A DNA stretch of 64,000 bases from positions 4,178,001 to 4,242,000 of the forward strand of contig NZ_JAUSYV010000001.1 of NCBI RefSeq assembly GCF_030817055.1, written 5' to 3'. Source of the DNA: Bacillus sp. V2I10. Lineage in GTDB: Bacteria; Bacillota; Bacilli; Bacillales; Bacillaceae. The notes below the pieces were generated by a model. That model ran no database searches and had not been told where the DNA came from. It was given only the letters and a program-made list of their open reading frames with translations. Shown here piece by piece: positions 26,135-34,896 of this stretch. A program made the position numbers and the translations under genes. Every line of letters begins with the position of its first letter. Position 1 is the stretch's first letter.

Positions 26135-26284
26135 TCAAGCAGCACCTTTTAAAAGCGCTTTCATTTCGCTGCAAACAAGCTGAGACTCTTCAGCTATTTC
26201 CTTGAAAGCACACATGAAAGAGAGTTCAATTGTTTCTTCAGTTGTACATGTTCCTCCCTTCGTAATAGCCGATAATAGGCACAT
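26135..26284 (-). other. Possible small gene or remnant upstream of the sugar operon
   Basis: An open frame of 49 codons from ATG at 26284 (MCLLSAITKGG start, MKALLKGAA end) reads toward the binding-protein gene. Its composition looks protein-like, with an amphipathic stretch FKEIAEESQLV, and the frame stays open eleven codons before the ATG. There is no ribosome binding site, so it may be a remnant or chance. The cre site lies at its 3' end. Confidence 0.25.
26150..26163 (-). promoter_or_regulatory. CcpA cre site of the sugar operon
   Basis: On the minus strand TGAAAGCGCTTTTA matches the cre consensus TGWAANCGNTNNCA at all fixed positions except the penultimate base. It lies about 75 bases before the binding-protein start codon. 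Confidence 0.65.
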
Positions 26285-26435
26285 TGACTGAATCGACGAC
26301 TTCTCATTGACATCTTTTTAATTATTTAAATATTTCTAATCTTTAGTTATATTTATCATAATAGAATATTTCACAAATCTATAGGACAAAACAAACGAAT
26401 AAATAGGATATTTTGAACATACGGAGGGAGTAGCC

Positions 26436-27287
26436 ATGCTGCCAATTCATTTTCTTAATACGAGAGGGGATAACAAAGGAATACCTTTGACTTTGTACTC
26501 AATTGGATGGGAGCATCAGGTGTACATGAACAGGCCAGTCGGATTTCCCGTGAATCAAGTCTTCTTGAATAAAAAGGGCACGGGGGTATTTCGAATATTT
26601 GGGCTTGGCGAGCTTGAATTAAAGGCGGGGCATGTCCTTGTTTTACCTGCCGGAGTGGCGCATGAATATTTTCCATTAACAAAGTCGCCCTGGCAATTAG
26701 GGTTTATTGGGTTTGAGGGAAATTCGGTAAATCCAATCCTTGAGAATATAGGACTTAAACAGCCGAAAGTGATGACAGTAAAATCATTTTCATCTCTTTG
26801 GTCATATGTTGAAAAACTGTGGGAAATTGCAAAGAAAAATGAGAATGATGCAGTAATGAATGCATCCGTCAGCCTTTACTCTTTCCTGCTGGAGCTGAGA
26901 AAGCTGGAAGAGACGAACAGCGAAAGCCATATAAACAGCGCAAAACATTCACCTCACGAAAACATTCGCAAAATCGTAAATCTGCTTCACGAACATTACG
27001 ACGAACCTCTGGAAATGGCAAGCTTATCAAGTCTTGCCGGCTTTACACCACAGCATTTCACCAGAATTTTCCGCAAAATGTACGGTCTGACACCTTATCA
27101 ATATTTAAATAAAATACGTTTTGAGAAAGCTATTTTTTTGCTGGAAGAAGAACCAGAATGGCATGTTCATGAAATAGCTGAAAGACTGGGGATGGAAACA
27201 AACTATTTTATTAGAGCTTTTAAAAAGAAATATGGCGTTACACCAGGTGTCTATAGAGGAAAGTTGAGCAGGAAGCAGAAAAACTAA
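26436..27287 (+). CDS. AraC-family transcriptional regulator
   Basis: A 283-residue regulator with an N-terminal cupin-like sensing domain (AGHVLVLPAGVAHEYFPL, about 64-81) and a C-terminal double helix-turn-helix (residues about 180-275; SLSSLAGFTPQHFTRIFRKMYG and ERLGMETNYFIRAFKKKYG, abbreviated families motifs). It is divergent from the sugar ABC operon, which it most likely activates in response to the imported sugar. The start has GGAGGGA upstream. Confidence 0.88.
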   Translation: MLPIHFLNTRGDNKGIPLTLYSIGWEHQVYMNRPVGFPVNQVFLNKKGTGVFRIFGLGELELKAGHVLVLPAGVAHEYFPLTKSPWQLGFIGFEGNSVNPILENIGLKQPKVMTVKSFSSLWSYVEKLWEIAKKNENDAVMNASVSLYSFLLELRKLEETNSESHINSAKHSPHENIRKIVNLLHEHYDEPLEMASLSSLAGFTPQHFTRIFRKMYGLTPYQYLNKIRFEKAIFLLEEEPEWHVHEIAERLGMETNYFIRAFKKKYGVTPGVYRGKLSRKQKN

Positions 27288-27348
27288 TTCCATCGAAATA
27301 CGAAATATGTTAAGCTTTCCCTATGTTAGGAAGAAGGAGTTTTTATAC

Positions 27349-27927
27349 ATGATGCTTCAAGCGTTGTTGATCTTTTTACTGCAGCTGATTTTTGTCCCGG
27401 TCCTCACGATGAGAACCATTCTTCTTGTAAAAAATCAAACAAAATCAGCAGCTGGTGTCGGTTTATTGGAAGCGATTATCTACATCATCAGCTTAGGGAT
27501 TGTCTTTCAGGATCTATCAAACTTTTATAACATTATCGCTTATGTCGTTGGGTTCAGTATTGGTTTGCTCCTCGGCGGATTATTGGAGAAGAAACTGGCC
27601 ATTGGCTATATAACGTATCAAGTAAATATTCCGGAGAGAAATACGGAGCTTGTGAATGATTTAAGAAATGCAGGTTTCGGCGTTACTTCGTTTGAAGGAC
27701 AGGGCATCAATTCCACCCGCTATCGTTTAGACATCGTTTCAAAGCGGTCACGCGAAGAGGAATTGCTCGAAATTATTCAGGTAAGAGAGCCAGCTGCTTT
27801 CATGATGTCCTATGAAATCCGTTCGTTTAAAGGCGGTTATTTGACGAAGTCGATGAAGAAAAGACAGAGTATGTTTAACAAGAAAAAAATAAAAGGACCA
27901 ACTGAGTCCTATACTGAAAAAGGCTGA
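27349..27927 (+). CDS. UPF0316/DUF2179 family membrane protein (YebE-like)
   Basis: The 192-residue protein has three N-terminal membrane helices (to about 85) and a C-terminal cytosolic DUF2179-type domain (about 95-165; NIPERNTELVNDLRNAGFGVT). It resembles Bacillus YebE. The function of the family is unknown; the C-terminal domain is a small-ligand or nucleotide-binding candidate. I chose the start at 27349, nine bases after GGAG, over an upstream start without a site. A strong terminator follows. Confidence 0.8.
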   Translation: MMLQALLIFLLQLIFVPVLTMRTILLVKNQTKSAAGVGLLEAIIYIISLGIVFQDLSNFYNIIAYVVGFSIGLLLGGLLEKKLAIGYITYQVNIPERNTELVNDLRNAGFGVTSFEGQGINSTRYRLDIVSKRSREEELLEIIQVREPAAFMMSYEIRSFKGGYLTKSMKKRQSMFNKKKIKGPTESYTEKG

Positions 27928-27952
27928 TGTGAATCCACATCAGCTTATTTTT
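27923..27952 (+). terminator. Terminator of the YebE-like gene
   Basis: A perfect 9-bp stem GCTGATGTG/CACATCAGC (27923-27931, 27936-27944) is followed by TTATTTTTT. Confidence 0.88.
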
Positions 27953-28055
27953 TAGAGTAAAGAAAGGTTAAAATTTTCCTCATTGATGTCTAGTTTTCAT
28001 TCCACCTCTTTGAAGCACTTTTTCAAGGTGGAGACCATTTTTATGCTGCAAGCGC

Positions 28056-28928
28056 CTAAATCCCATTCTCCAAATCCAAATTCTCGATAAAATCCACAAA
28101 TGCCTTCACAATATTCAGCTGCAGGGATTCCTCGTGAAAAAACATCCATGTTTTACGCATGATAGGCTTTCCATCAACTGTTTCGATCACAATTTTGTGC
28201 AGGTCATCCACATCACTTAAGATCATACTCGGCAAGATGGCATAGCCTAATCCGTTTACAACCATTTTTTTGCACGTATCAGCTTTATCCACTTCTATAC
28301 TTATTAATGGAGGCTGAGTGAAATGTTCAGACCACCAATGATCTACGGCTGTTTTCAAAAGAGGGTCTGTATGATAATCAATTCTCGGCAGTTCGGGGAG
28401 TTTTGAGATATCTATTTCTTCTTTTGAAGCAATGCACAAGGTTTCTTCAAACAACGGACGCTTTTGCCCTTTCCAGCCGTAATCTCCCCTGACAAACCCG
28501 ATGTGAACATCGCCGGTGTAAATTAAGTGGGCAATCTCGCTGCTGAATGCGGTCGTTACCTTGAATTCCACATTCGGGTACTGCTCTTTAAATAATTTTA
28601 ATAGATTAGGAAGCTTATAATCTGTGAAAAAGTTAGATACACCAAGCCTTAATGTTCCAACAGTGTTATCCTCCATATTCAGGACATTTTCTTTTATTTT
28701 TTGAATGGCTGACAGCATATCATGTGCACATTTCGCCAAATATTCGCCTTGTGGAGTAAATTGAACGCCGCGCCTTCCTCTGTGCACGATGGTCACGCCG
28801 AATTCCTTTTCAAGCTGCTGCAGGCGATTCGTCAATGCGGGCTGTGAAATATATAAATACTGAGCGGCCTTTGTGATGTTTTTTTCTCGGTAAAGCGTTT
28901 GTAAAACCAGCCAATCCCGTTCATCCAT
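28056..28928 (-). CDS. LysR-family regulator, next to the AbrB-type permease
   Basis: A 290-residue LysR regulator: winged helix-turn-helix near residues 4-62 (KAAQYLYISQPALTNRLQQLE) and a type 2 periplasmic-binding-like effector domain starting near 90 (GTLRLGVSNFFTDYKLPNLL). It is clearly a paralogue of the LysR at 32461-33324; both share the TLRLGVS and YKLP motifs and much of the C-terminus. It is divergent from the AbrB-family permease, which it probably controls. The start at 28928 has GGGAGG eight bases upstream. Effector unknown, perhaps an organic acid. Confidence 0.85.
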   Translation of the reverse strand: MDERDWLVLQTLYREKNITKAAQYLYISQPALTNRLQQLEKEFGVTIVHRGRRGVQFTPQGEYLAKCAHDMLSAIQKIKENVLNMEDNTVGTLRLGVSNFFTDYKLPNLLKLFKEQYPNVEFKVTTAFSSEIAHLIYTGDVHIGFVRGDYGWKGQKRPLFEETLCIASKEEIDISKLPELPRIDYHTDPLLKTAVDHWWSEHFTQPPLISIEVDKADTCKKMVVNGLGYAILPSMILSDVDDLHKIVIETVDGKPIMRKTWMFFHEESLQLNIVKAFVDFIENLDLENGI

Positions 28929-28985
28929 CCTCATTTCCTCCCTATTAGACATCAAATTTATTTATGGATAAGAATAATAATTTAA

Positions 28986-29018
28986 TATTTTATTTATATC
29001 TAAAAGTATACTATATTT
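28986..29018 (+). promoter_or_regulatory. Shared motif pair in the LysR/AbrB-permease intergenic region
   Basis: TATTTTATTTAT (28986-28997) differs by one base from the 12-mer found before prpF and the citrate transporter, and lies 83 bases before the permease start. Ten bases further on is ATACTATATTT (29008-29018), which recurs exactly before the prpF-like gene. Together they suggest a common LysR-type control site. Confidence 0.4.
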
Positions 29019-29080
29019 GGGTTAATAAGTTGGTGATAGTGTCTGTTCACCGCTTTAAATCATGGAAAGAAGGAGCTTGA

Positions 29081-30196
29081 ATGAAAGAAAACAGCGTTTT
29101 TTTTCAATGTGTCTTCTTTATGGCAGTTTGCGGGGCTTGTGGATTTCTTATTTCCTTAACAGGCGTTCCGGTCGGCTGGATGATTGGAACACTGCTGATG
29201 GCTGCTTTACTCTCCATCATGAGTCCGAAATGGCTGAAAATGCCCCAAACAGGTATTCCGGTGCACTGGCTATTAATTGGGCAGGGTATTTTAGGGATTG
29301 AACTGGGCATGAAATTAAATGATTCTGTTTTTTATATTTTTAAAGAGAATTGGCTGATTGTTGTGATGATGCTGCTTCTTTCTCTTTTCTTTGCTATGCT
29401 CTCAGGCCTAATTTTATGGAAATACAGCAGACTTGATATGCTGACCAGTTTTTTCGCCTCTGCGCCCGGGGGCTTGTCCGCCATGCCTGGTATGGCAGAT
29501 GAAGCAGGCGCGAACACTGGTATGGTAAGCATCATTCAGACCATGCGCATATTCATTGTCGTCCTCTCCATCCCAATTCTGCTCTTTATGTGGATTGGCA
29601 CCCCGGTTGAGCACTCGGTTTCTCCTGCCGTTTCAACGTTTGAATTCAACGAGTTGTCAGGGACTGTTGTCTTCATACTTGCCGCATTACTCGGCTCTTA
29701 CTTATTTAAATTATTGAAATTTCCTGCCCCATGGCTGATCGGGACAATGATATGCGTTGCCATGGCAAAGTCTTTCAGCTTTACAGCCGGGTATGATCTC
29801 ACAGCCTGGTGGCCGCCTGAATTTATGATTCTTTCGCAAATATTTATCGGGGCAAGCATCGGCTCCCGTTTTCATAAGAAAATGTTCATCGGGTTGAAGG
29901 AAACCTTGTTTGTTTCATTCTTAAGTACTACGGGGCTTGTGCTCTCTATGTTTCTATGTGCTTATCTTGTTTCAGCTGCAACTGATTTGCCATTCATCAC
30001 CTCGGTGCTTGCATTTGCCCCGGGCGGCATTGCAGAAATGACAACGGCTGCGGTCGTGTTTCATGCCGACTCTGCATTTGTCGCAGCGGTTCAAGTGCTG
30101 AGGGTAGTAGCTGTCTGTATGATCATCCCTCCTTTCTTTCGATTCTTACATGTTTTAGAATGTAAGAAGAAGAAGCAATCGCGGGCTTCTGCATAA
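29081..30196 (+). CDS. AbrB-family membrane protein (putative permease)
   Basis: A 371-residue membrane protein made of two homologous halves (an internal duplication), each with PVGWMIGTLLMA- or PAPWLIGTMICV-like motifs (about 32-43 and 215-226) and FAPGGLSAMPG/FAPGGIAEMT-like motifs (about 128 and 311). This is the AbrB duplication family, often mislabelled as a regulator or ammonia monooxygenase; it is a transporter-like membrane protein. The divergent LysR suggests substrate-induced expression. The start has AAGGAG upstream. Substrate unknown. Confidence 0.8.
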   Translation: MKENSVFFQCVFFMAVCGACGFLISLTGVPVGWMIGTLLMAALLSIMSPKWLKMPQTGIPVHWLLIGQGILGIELGMKLNDSVFYIFKENWLIVVMMLLLSLFFAMLSGLILWKYSRLDMLTSFFASAPGGLSAMPGMADEAGANTGMVSIIQTMRIFIVVLSIPILLFMWIGTPVEHSVSPAVSTFEFNELSGTVVFILAALLGSYLFKLLKFPAPWLIGTMICVAMAKSFSFTAGYDLTAWWPPEFMILSQIFIGASIGSRFHKKMFIGLKETLFVSFLSTTGLVLSMFLCAYLVSAATDLPFITSVLAFAPGGIAEMTTAAVVFHADSAFVAAVQVLRVVAVCMIIPPFFRFLHVLECKKKKQSRASA

Positions 30197-30237
30197 TTTT
30201 CAGGTTATAATGAACAGAGCCGATTGGGGGGACAACA

Positions 30238-30831
30238 GTGAATCTTTTTTATAATGAAAAGACAGAAGAACCTGCTTTTTATGTAAAATCCAAGAGTAAA
30301 ACAGAAGAAAAAGAAATTGAATATGCAGCCCTGAAATTAAATGAAATTTTCCAGCATGCTGAACGGGAGAATCAGGAGATTGTTTTCTTATGCATTGGTT
30401 CAGACCGTTATGTCGGCGATTCATTAGGACCATTAGTCGGAACAATGCTGTTGGAAAGTGAGATACCCTATCGTGTATACGGAACTTTGGAAGAACCGGT
30501 TCATGCGTTTAATTTGAAAGGAATCCTTAAAAAGATTCAAAAACCATTTAAGAAACCTCTCATCATCAGCATAGATGCATGCCTCGGCGATCAGGATCAA
30601 GTCGGTTCTGTTAGTTTTAATAAGGGCCCTCTTGCGCCGGGAAAAGCTCTTGAAAAAATGCTTCCGGAGGTAGGAGACTACCATTTCAAAGGGATCGTGA
30701 ATTATATCGATCCGCTGCCGGCTTCACAATTTTTAAATGATACACGTCTTTATACGATCATGAACCTGGCGAAGATCATTGTCGGGATCATTTCAGTTGC
30801 CGCGCAAAAAGAAACGGAGCCTGGCATTTAG
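30238..30831 (+). CDS. yyaC: Spore protease YyaC
   Basis: The 197-residue protein contains FLCIGSDRYVGDSLGPLVG (about 50-68) and SIDACLGDQDQVG (about 115-127), the hallmarks of YyaC (DUF1256), a germination-protease-like protein made during sporulation. GTG start with GGGGGG upstream. Its presence supports an endospore-forming Bacillaceae host. It sits unexpectedly among organic-acid genes and has its own terminator. Confidence 0.9.
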   Translation: MNLFYNEKTEEPAFYVKSKSKTEEKEIEYAALKLNEIFQHAERENQEIVFLCIGSDRYVGDSLGPLVGTMLLESEIPYRVYGTLEEPVHAFNLKGILKKIQKPFKKPLIISIDACLGDQDQVGSVSFNKGPLAPGKALEKMLPEVGDYHFKGIVNYIDPLPASQFLNDTRLYTIMNLAKIIVGIISVAAQKETEPGI

Positions 30832-30839
30832 CAGGCTCC
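30816..30839. terminator. Terminator between yyaC and the citrate transporter gene
   Basis: A perfect 8-bp stem GGAGCCTG/CAGGCTCC (30816-30823, 30832-30839) covers the yyaC stop codon. The T-rich tail on the plus strand (TCTCCTTTT) is imperfect; it may also serve the convergent transporter gene. Confidence 0.7.
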
Positions 30840-30846
30840 TCTCCTT

Positions 30847-32163
30847 TTAAGTAATAGCACCAGTTATAAAAGCAGCAATAATGATGACAAGTGAGCATAG
30901 AAGAGTCCACTTAAAGGCATAGCGCTGAAATTCGCCAAGATCGGTTTTGACCATACCAACAAGCAAAAGTGTTGAAGCAACAAGCGGACTCAGAAAATGT
31001 ACGGGCTGGCCTAAAACAGAAGCTCTCGCAATCTCCAAAGGACTTACTCCATAAGCAGCTCCTGCCTCAGCAAGAATCGGCAATACACCAAAGTAATAAG
31101 CATCATTTGAAAGCACGAATGTAAACGGCATACTTGTCAGCGCCACAACCAGCGGGAAAAAAGAACCAACAGATTCCGGAATGATGGCTACCAATGAATT
31201 TGAAATGGCATCGACCATTTTTGTTCCCGAAAAAATCCCTGAAAAGATACCCGCCGCGAACACAAGGATGACAACTGTTAAAGCATTTCCTGCATGTGAA
31301 AGAATTCGTTCCTTCTGCTGCTCTAAATTCGGATAGTTGATCATTGCGGCAAGCACTGTACCGATTAAAAACAGAATTGGAACCGGGAGAATGCCCATGA
31401 CCAGGATCACCATCACCGTGAGAGTTAATACCAGGTTTACCCATCTTAGTTTTGGCCGTTTGACATCATCCTGCAGCGTATAAGCGGCGGCAGCCTCACT
31501 CAGCGCCATTGATTCCTTCGACACTTCTTCCATTTGAATAATTCCTATTCGAGTCCGCTCCTTTTTCCCAAGAACAAAGGCGATAAATAGAATACATCCC
31601 ATTCCTGAAAGCATTGTCGGAAGCATAGGCAGAAAGAATTCATTTGCATCCAAGCCTAAAGAAGCAACTGCTCTTGTCGCCGGCCCTCCCCACGGCGTCA
31701 TGCCGCTCATGATACTGACAGACAGCATCGAAATCGTAGCAAGTATAAGTGTATTCATGCCTATTCGGAGGTAGAGCGCAAGCATAGCCGAAATGGTAAT
31801 CATGTGTGTCGTTGTCCCGTCTCCGTCAAGCGCAACAATCATCGCGATCACAGCGGTTCCTATCGCTATTTTCACTGGATCGCCTTTCACCAATTTCATC
31901 ATTTTATGAATAAGGGGATCAAACAATCCCGCGTCTATTAAGATACCAAAAAACAAGATCGCAAACAGGAGTAAAGCTGCTGAAGGGGCTACTACCTTCA
32001 AGCCTTCCATCATCATCTCCCCAAGCTCTAACCCGAAACCGCCAATCAGAGCAAAAACAATTGGCACAATGACCAGGGCCGTAACAGGAGATAACCGCTT
32101 TGCCATAATCAAATAGGTAAAGACCGCCACCATTGAAATTCCTAAAAAAGTAAGTATCTTCAT
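30847..32163 (-). CDS. Citrate:proton symporter, CitMHS family
   Basis: A 438-residue transporter with about twelve membrane segments. Typical CitMHS features are TYLIMAKRLSPVTALVIVP near the N-terminus and ALDGDGTTTHMITISAMLALY around residue 120, plus MSGMTPWGGPATRA. These carriers import citrate complexed with magnesium or another divalent metal. Start at 32163 aligns with CitM, although AAGGAGG is closer to the ATG than usual; a TTG ten codons earlier has no site. It lies near the second LysR gene and carries the same upstream 12-mer as prpF. Confidence 0.82.
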   Translation of the reverse strand: MKILTFLGISMVAVFTYLIMAKRLSPVTALVIVPIVFALIGGFGLELGEMMMEGLKVVAPSAALLLFAILFFGILIDAGLFDPLIHKMMKLVKGDPVKIAIGTAVIAMIVALDGDGTTTHMITISAMLALYLRIGMNTLILATISMLSVSIMSGMTPWGGPATRAVASLGLDANEFFLPMLPTMLSGMGCILFIAFVLGKKERTRIGIIQMEEVSKESMALSEAAAAYTLQDDVKRPKLRWVNLVLTLTVMVILVMGILPVPILFLIGTVLAAMINYPNLEQQKERILSHAGNALTVVILVFAAGIFSGIFSGTKMVDAISNSLVAIIPESVGSFFPLVVALTSMPFTFVLSNDAYYFGVLPILAEAGAAYGVSPLEIARASVLGQPVHFLSPLVASTLLLVGMVKTDLGEFQRYAFKWTLLCSLVIIIAAFITGAIT

Positions 32164-32250
32164 CCCCTCCTTGTAGTAAGTAACCGCTTTCAAATAACTC
32201 TTATTATAATTCGCAATATTGCATATTTTAAGATTATTAGAAACAAGGAA

Positions 32251-32262
32251 ATAAGTAAAATA
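32251..32262 (-). promoter_or_regulatory. Shared 12-mer upstream of the citrate transporter
   Basis: TATTTTACTTAT on the minus strand, 87 bases before the start codon, is identical to the 12-mer at 33384-33395 before the prpF-like gene. Confidence 0.4.
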
Positions 32263-32441
32263 TATATTTTTTTAATTATTCTTTTAAAAAAACTTATAAT
32301 GAGAAATACAGATGCAACTGTTTAGCTCCTGCAAACAGATAAGAATCCGGCAGAAAAGACAGGTTTTTACTTTTTTGAGGGAGTTGGGATGAAGCTAGAC
32401 ATCAATGCGCAGCTCTTTATATTTTTTATCTCAATAAGAAA

Positions 32442-32462
32442 GAGGAAAGTTCTCCTTTCCTC
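32442..32462 (-). terminator. Terminator of the second LysR gene
   Basis: An 8-bp stem GAGGAAAG/CTTTCCTC (32442-32449, 32455-32462) overlaps the stop codon and is followed on the minus strand by a T-rich tail. Confidence 0.75.
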
Positions 32463-33324
32463 AAATATCAGGATGATTATTTAAAAAGTCAATAAAATGC
32501 TTAACAGTAGACAGCTGCAAGGAATCCTGATTATACATAAGCCATGTATTTCTTAAGACAGGTTCCCCATTTTTATAGGACAAACCATATGTATATAGAT
32601 TATCAGATGGCTGCAGGCAAATTTCAGGCAGAATCGCAATTCCTAAATCATTTTTCACCATCTCCTTGCACGTTTCCTGCCTGTCTGTTTCCATCGTCAC
32701 AAATGGCGGCTCTGAAAAGCGGTCGTTCCACCACCCGTTTATCAGATTTTTAAGGGAACTATCTGTTTTATATTGAATAAACGGCAGCTGTGGCAGCCGG
32801 TCCATATTGATTTCTTTTTTCGAAATCAGACACAGCCTTTCCTTATGGAGAAGCGTTTTCGTCCCATACCAGTCATAATTTCCCCTCAAAATGCCCAGCT
32901 GAACACTTGAAGAATCCAGAAGGCTCATAATCTCCGTACTCCAGCCAGTGTTCACGCTGAATTGCACATTAGGATGCTCGGTAGAAAAGCCTTTTAATAG
33001 TTTGGGAAGCTTATATTGTGCAAAGTTGCTTGAAACACCAAGCCTGAGAGTTCCCCTTACATCATTTTGCATGTTCAGCATGTAATCTTTCGTTTTCTGC
33101 AGATTTTTGATCATTTCTTCAGCGTACGCTGCTAAGTGCAGTCCTTCTGATGTGAACTCTATTCCCCCTTTAATTTTAAAAAACAAACGGGTTCCGAACT
33201 CTTCTTCCAGGTTTTTCAGTCTATATGTCAGCGCAGGCTGAGAAATATACAGACGTTCTGATGCCCGGCTGATATTTTTTTCTTCGCTTAAAATCCGTAA
33301 AGCGATCCAGTCTTTTTCATCCAT
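32461..33324 (-). CDS. LysR-family regulator, next to the PrpF-like gene
   Basis: A 287-residue LysR protein. Winged helix-turn-helix (RASERLYISQPALTYRLKNLEE, residues about 19-40) and effector domain (RGTLRLGVSSNFAQYKLPKLL, about 89-109, abbreviated). It is a paralogue of the LysR at 28056-28928. Divergent to prpF and upstream of the citrate transporter on the same strand, it probably responds to a tricarboxylic acid. The ATG lacks a strong ribosome binding site but matches the family start (MDEKDW versus MDERDW in the paralogue). Confidence 0.85.
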   Translation of the reverse strand: MDEKDWIALRILSEEKNISRASERLYISQPALTYRLKNLEEEFGTRLFFKIKGGIEFTSEGLHLAAYAEEMIKNLQKTKDYMLNMQNDVRGTLRLGVSSNFAQYKLPKLLKGFSTEHPNVQFSVNTGWSTEIMSLLDSSSVQLGILRGNYDWYGTKTLLHKERLCLISKKEINMDRLPQLPFIQYKTDSSLKNLINGWWNDRFSEPPFVTMETDRQETCKEMVKNDLGIAILPEICLQPSDNLYTYGLSYKNGEPVLRNTWLMYNQDSLQLSTVKHFIDFLNNHPDI

Positions 33325-33383
33325 TCCATTCAGCTCCGATCTTTGATTATAAGTTTTTTTATGTATTTCACTAATAAATTATC

Positions 33384-33419
33384 TATTTTACTTATGATTA
33401 TCTCTATCATACTATATTT
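33384..33419 (+). promoter_or_regulatory. Shared motif pair in the LysR/prpF intergenic region
   Basis: TATTTTACTTAT (33384-33395) followed by ATACTATATTT (33409-33419). The first 12-mer recurs exactly upstream of the citrate transporter, the second 11-mer exactly upstream of the AbrB-type permease. Confidence 0.45.
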
Positions 33420-33471
33420 TTAAAAGCAACGGTACTTTTTGAAAATGAATAGGAAAAGGTGGTTATGCGCG

Positions 33472-34599
33472 ATGAAAGTGCCTGTCGTCCTGATGCGCGG
33501 AGGAACAAGTAAAGGAGTCTTTCTGAACTTTGAAGATATGCCGGCTGATCGATTGCTTTGGGATGAGTTTTTACTCGACATTATGGGAAGCCCTGACCGC
33601 AGGCAAATTGACGGGCTTGGCGGAGCAAATTCATTAACCAGTAAAGCGGCAATCATCAAAAAGGCAAATTTAGAAGAGATTGATGTAGAATACACCTTTG
33701 CCCAAATCAGCATTGAAAATCAATTGGTTGATTTTAAAGGAAATTGCGGAAACATTTCCTCGGCAGTTGGTCCTTACGCGATTGAGCAGGGACTTGTACC
33801 AGCAATCGAACCAATTACCAAGGTGAGAATTTTCAATACCAATACTCAAAAAATCATCATCGCGGAGGTAGAGGTAGAAAATGGCCGGGTAAAAACAGAG
33901 GGAATGTGCTCCATACCAGGTGTGCCGGGAACTGGTTCTCCTATCTATCTCTCTTTCACAAATGCAGAGGGCGCTGTAACTGGAAAGCTTTTTCCGACTG
34001 GAAACGAAAAAGATGTTATTCAAACATCGAGAGGTCCAATTGAGGTTTCAATAGTTGATGTGGCCAATCCGCTCGTTTTCGTTAATGCAAAAGATGTGGG
34101 TCTCAACGGAACTGAGCTTCCCCACGAATTTACACCGGAGAATTTGGCCGAACTTGAGGAAATCAGAGCAGCAGCAGCTGAGTTATGCGGTTTTGCAAGC
34201 AAAGAAACGGCAACAAAACAATCTCCTGCGGTGCCAAAAATGACCCTTATCGCTCCCCCATTGGATTACATCGATGTAACTGAAACGCCAAGATCCGCTT
34301 CTGAAATGGATTGCACAATCAGAATGATGTCGATGCAGAAGCCGCATCAGGCCCTTGCCATTACCGGAGCCATTTGTACAACATGTTGCGCATATCTGAA
34401 AGATACGATCTTATCAGATCTTATAACTGTCCAAAATGAAGTTTTTCGCCTAGGTCACCCAGCAGGAATTATGCAGACAAAGACGGATATTATCGCTGGC
34501 CATATTCGTGCCATCAAAGTTGTTCGAACAGCGAGAATTATCTTGGAAGGGTACGTTTACACAAAGAAAAACTATGCTGTTTCCGGAATGCTTGCCTGA
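33472..34599 (+). CDS. PrpF-family 2-methylaconitate/aconitate isomerase
   Basis: A 375-residue protein of the PrpF family: VVLMRGGTSKGVFL (about 5-18), the DGLGGANSLTSKAAI segment and GNCGNISSAVGPYAIEQGLV (abbreviated) are strongly conserved, the last holding a catalytic-site cysteine. PrpF isomerises 2-methylaconitate in propionate breakdown; related members isomerise aconitate. No prpB, prpC or prpD is present here, whereas a citrate transporter and a LysR are, so an aconitate or citrate-related role seems more likely. ATG at 33472 has AAGGTGG nine bases upstream. Confidence 0.8.
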   Translation: MKVPVVLMRGGTSKGVFLNFEDMPADRLLWDEFLLDIMGSPDRRQIDGLGGANSLTSKAAIIKKANLEEIDVEYTFAQISIENQLVDFKGNCGNISSAVGPYAIEQGLVPAIEPITKVRIFNTNTQKIIIAEVEVENGRVKTEGMCSIPGVPGTGSPIYLSFTNAEGAVTGKLFPTGNEKDVIQTSRGPIEVSIVDVANPLVFVNAKDVGLNGTELPHEFTPENLAELEEIRAAAAELCGFASKETATKQSPAVPKMTLIAPPLDYIDVTETPRSASEMDCTIRMMSMQKPHQALAITGAICTTCCAYLKDTILSDLITVQNEVFRLGHPAGIMQTKTDIIAGHIRAIKVVRTARIILEGYVYTKKNYAVSGMLA

Positions 34600-34686
34600 C
34601 CAGATGTCGATTTTTAGTCATAATATGTCCATCTCGAAATAGGTTTTAATAAGAAGACAAAATCGACTGAACAAGGAGGAAATATC

Positions 34687-34833
34687 ATGTGGGTGATCAC
34701 GCTCTTTTTAAAGGAAACGATTAAAATGTACGAATTCAGCACAGAAAAAGAAGCCAGAGATGTTTTCAAAAAATTAAAAGGCAGCAAGTTTCTATCTGAA
34801 ATTGTTTACTTTAATGATTCTTGTTTTGCTTGA
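34687..34833 (+). CDS. Small conserved Bacillus-type protein
   Basis: A 48-residue protein too short for many gene finders. The ATG has a perfect AAGGAGG seven bases upstream, a terminator follows the stop, and the sequence (MWVITLFLKETIKMYEFSTE start, then KEARDVFKKLKG) looks like a small conserved Bacillus hypothetical protein. The predicted beta strand plus helix could form a small swapped dimer. Function unknown. Confidence 0.65.
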   Translation: MWVITLFLKETIKMYEFSTEKEARDVFKKLKGSKFLSEIVYFNDSCFA

Positions 34834-34866
34834 ACTGCATTGAATAGCAGTGGAAATCACTAAAAA

Positions 34867-34896
34867 ACGCTTAGAAATTATTCTGAGCGTTTTTTC
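34867..34896 (+). terminator. Terminator of the small protein gene
   Basis: A 10-bp stem ACGCTTAGAA/TTCTGAGCGT (one wobble pair; 34867-34876, 34881-34890) is followed by TTTTTC. Confidence 0.85.

Noticed and set aside
32389..32484. 31-codon frame with a GAGGGAG site opposite the LysR 3' end
   Set aside because: Overlaps the LysR terminator and gene end antisense; no family.
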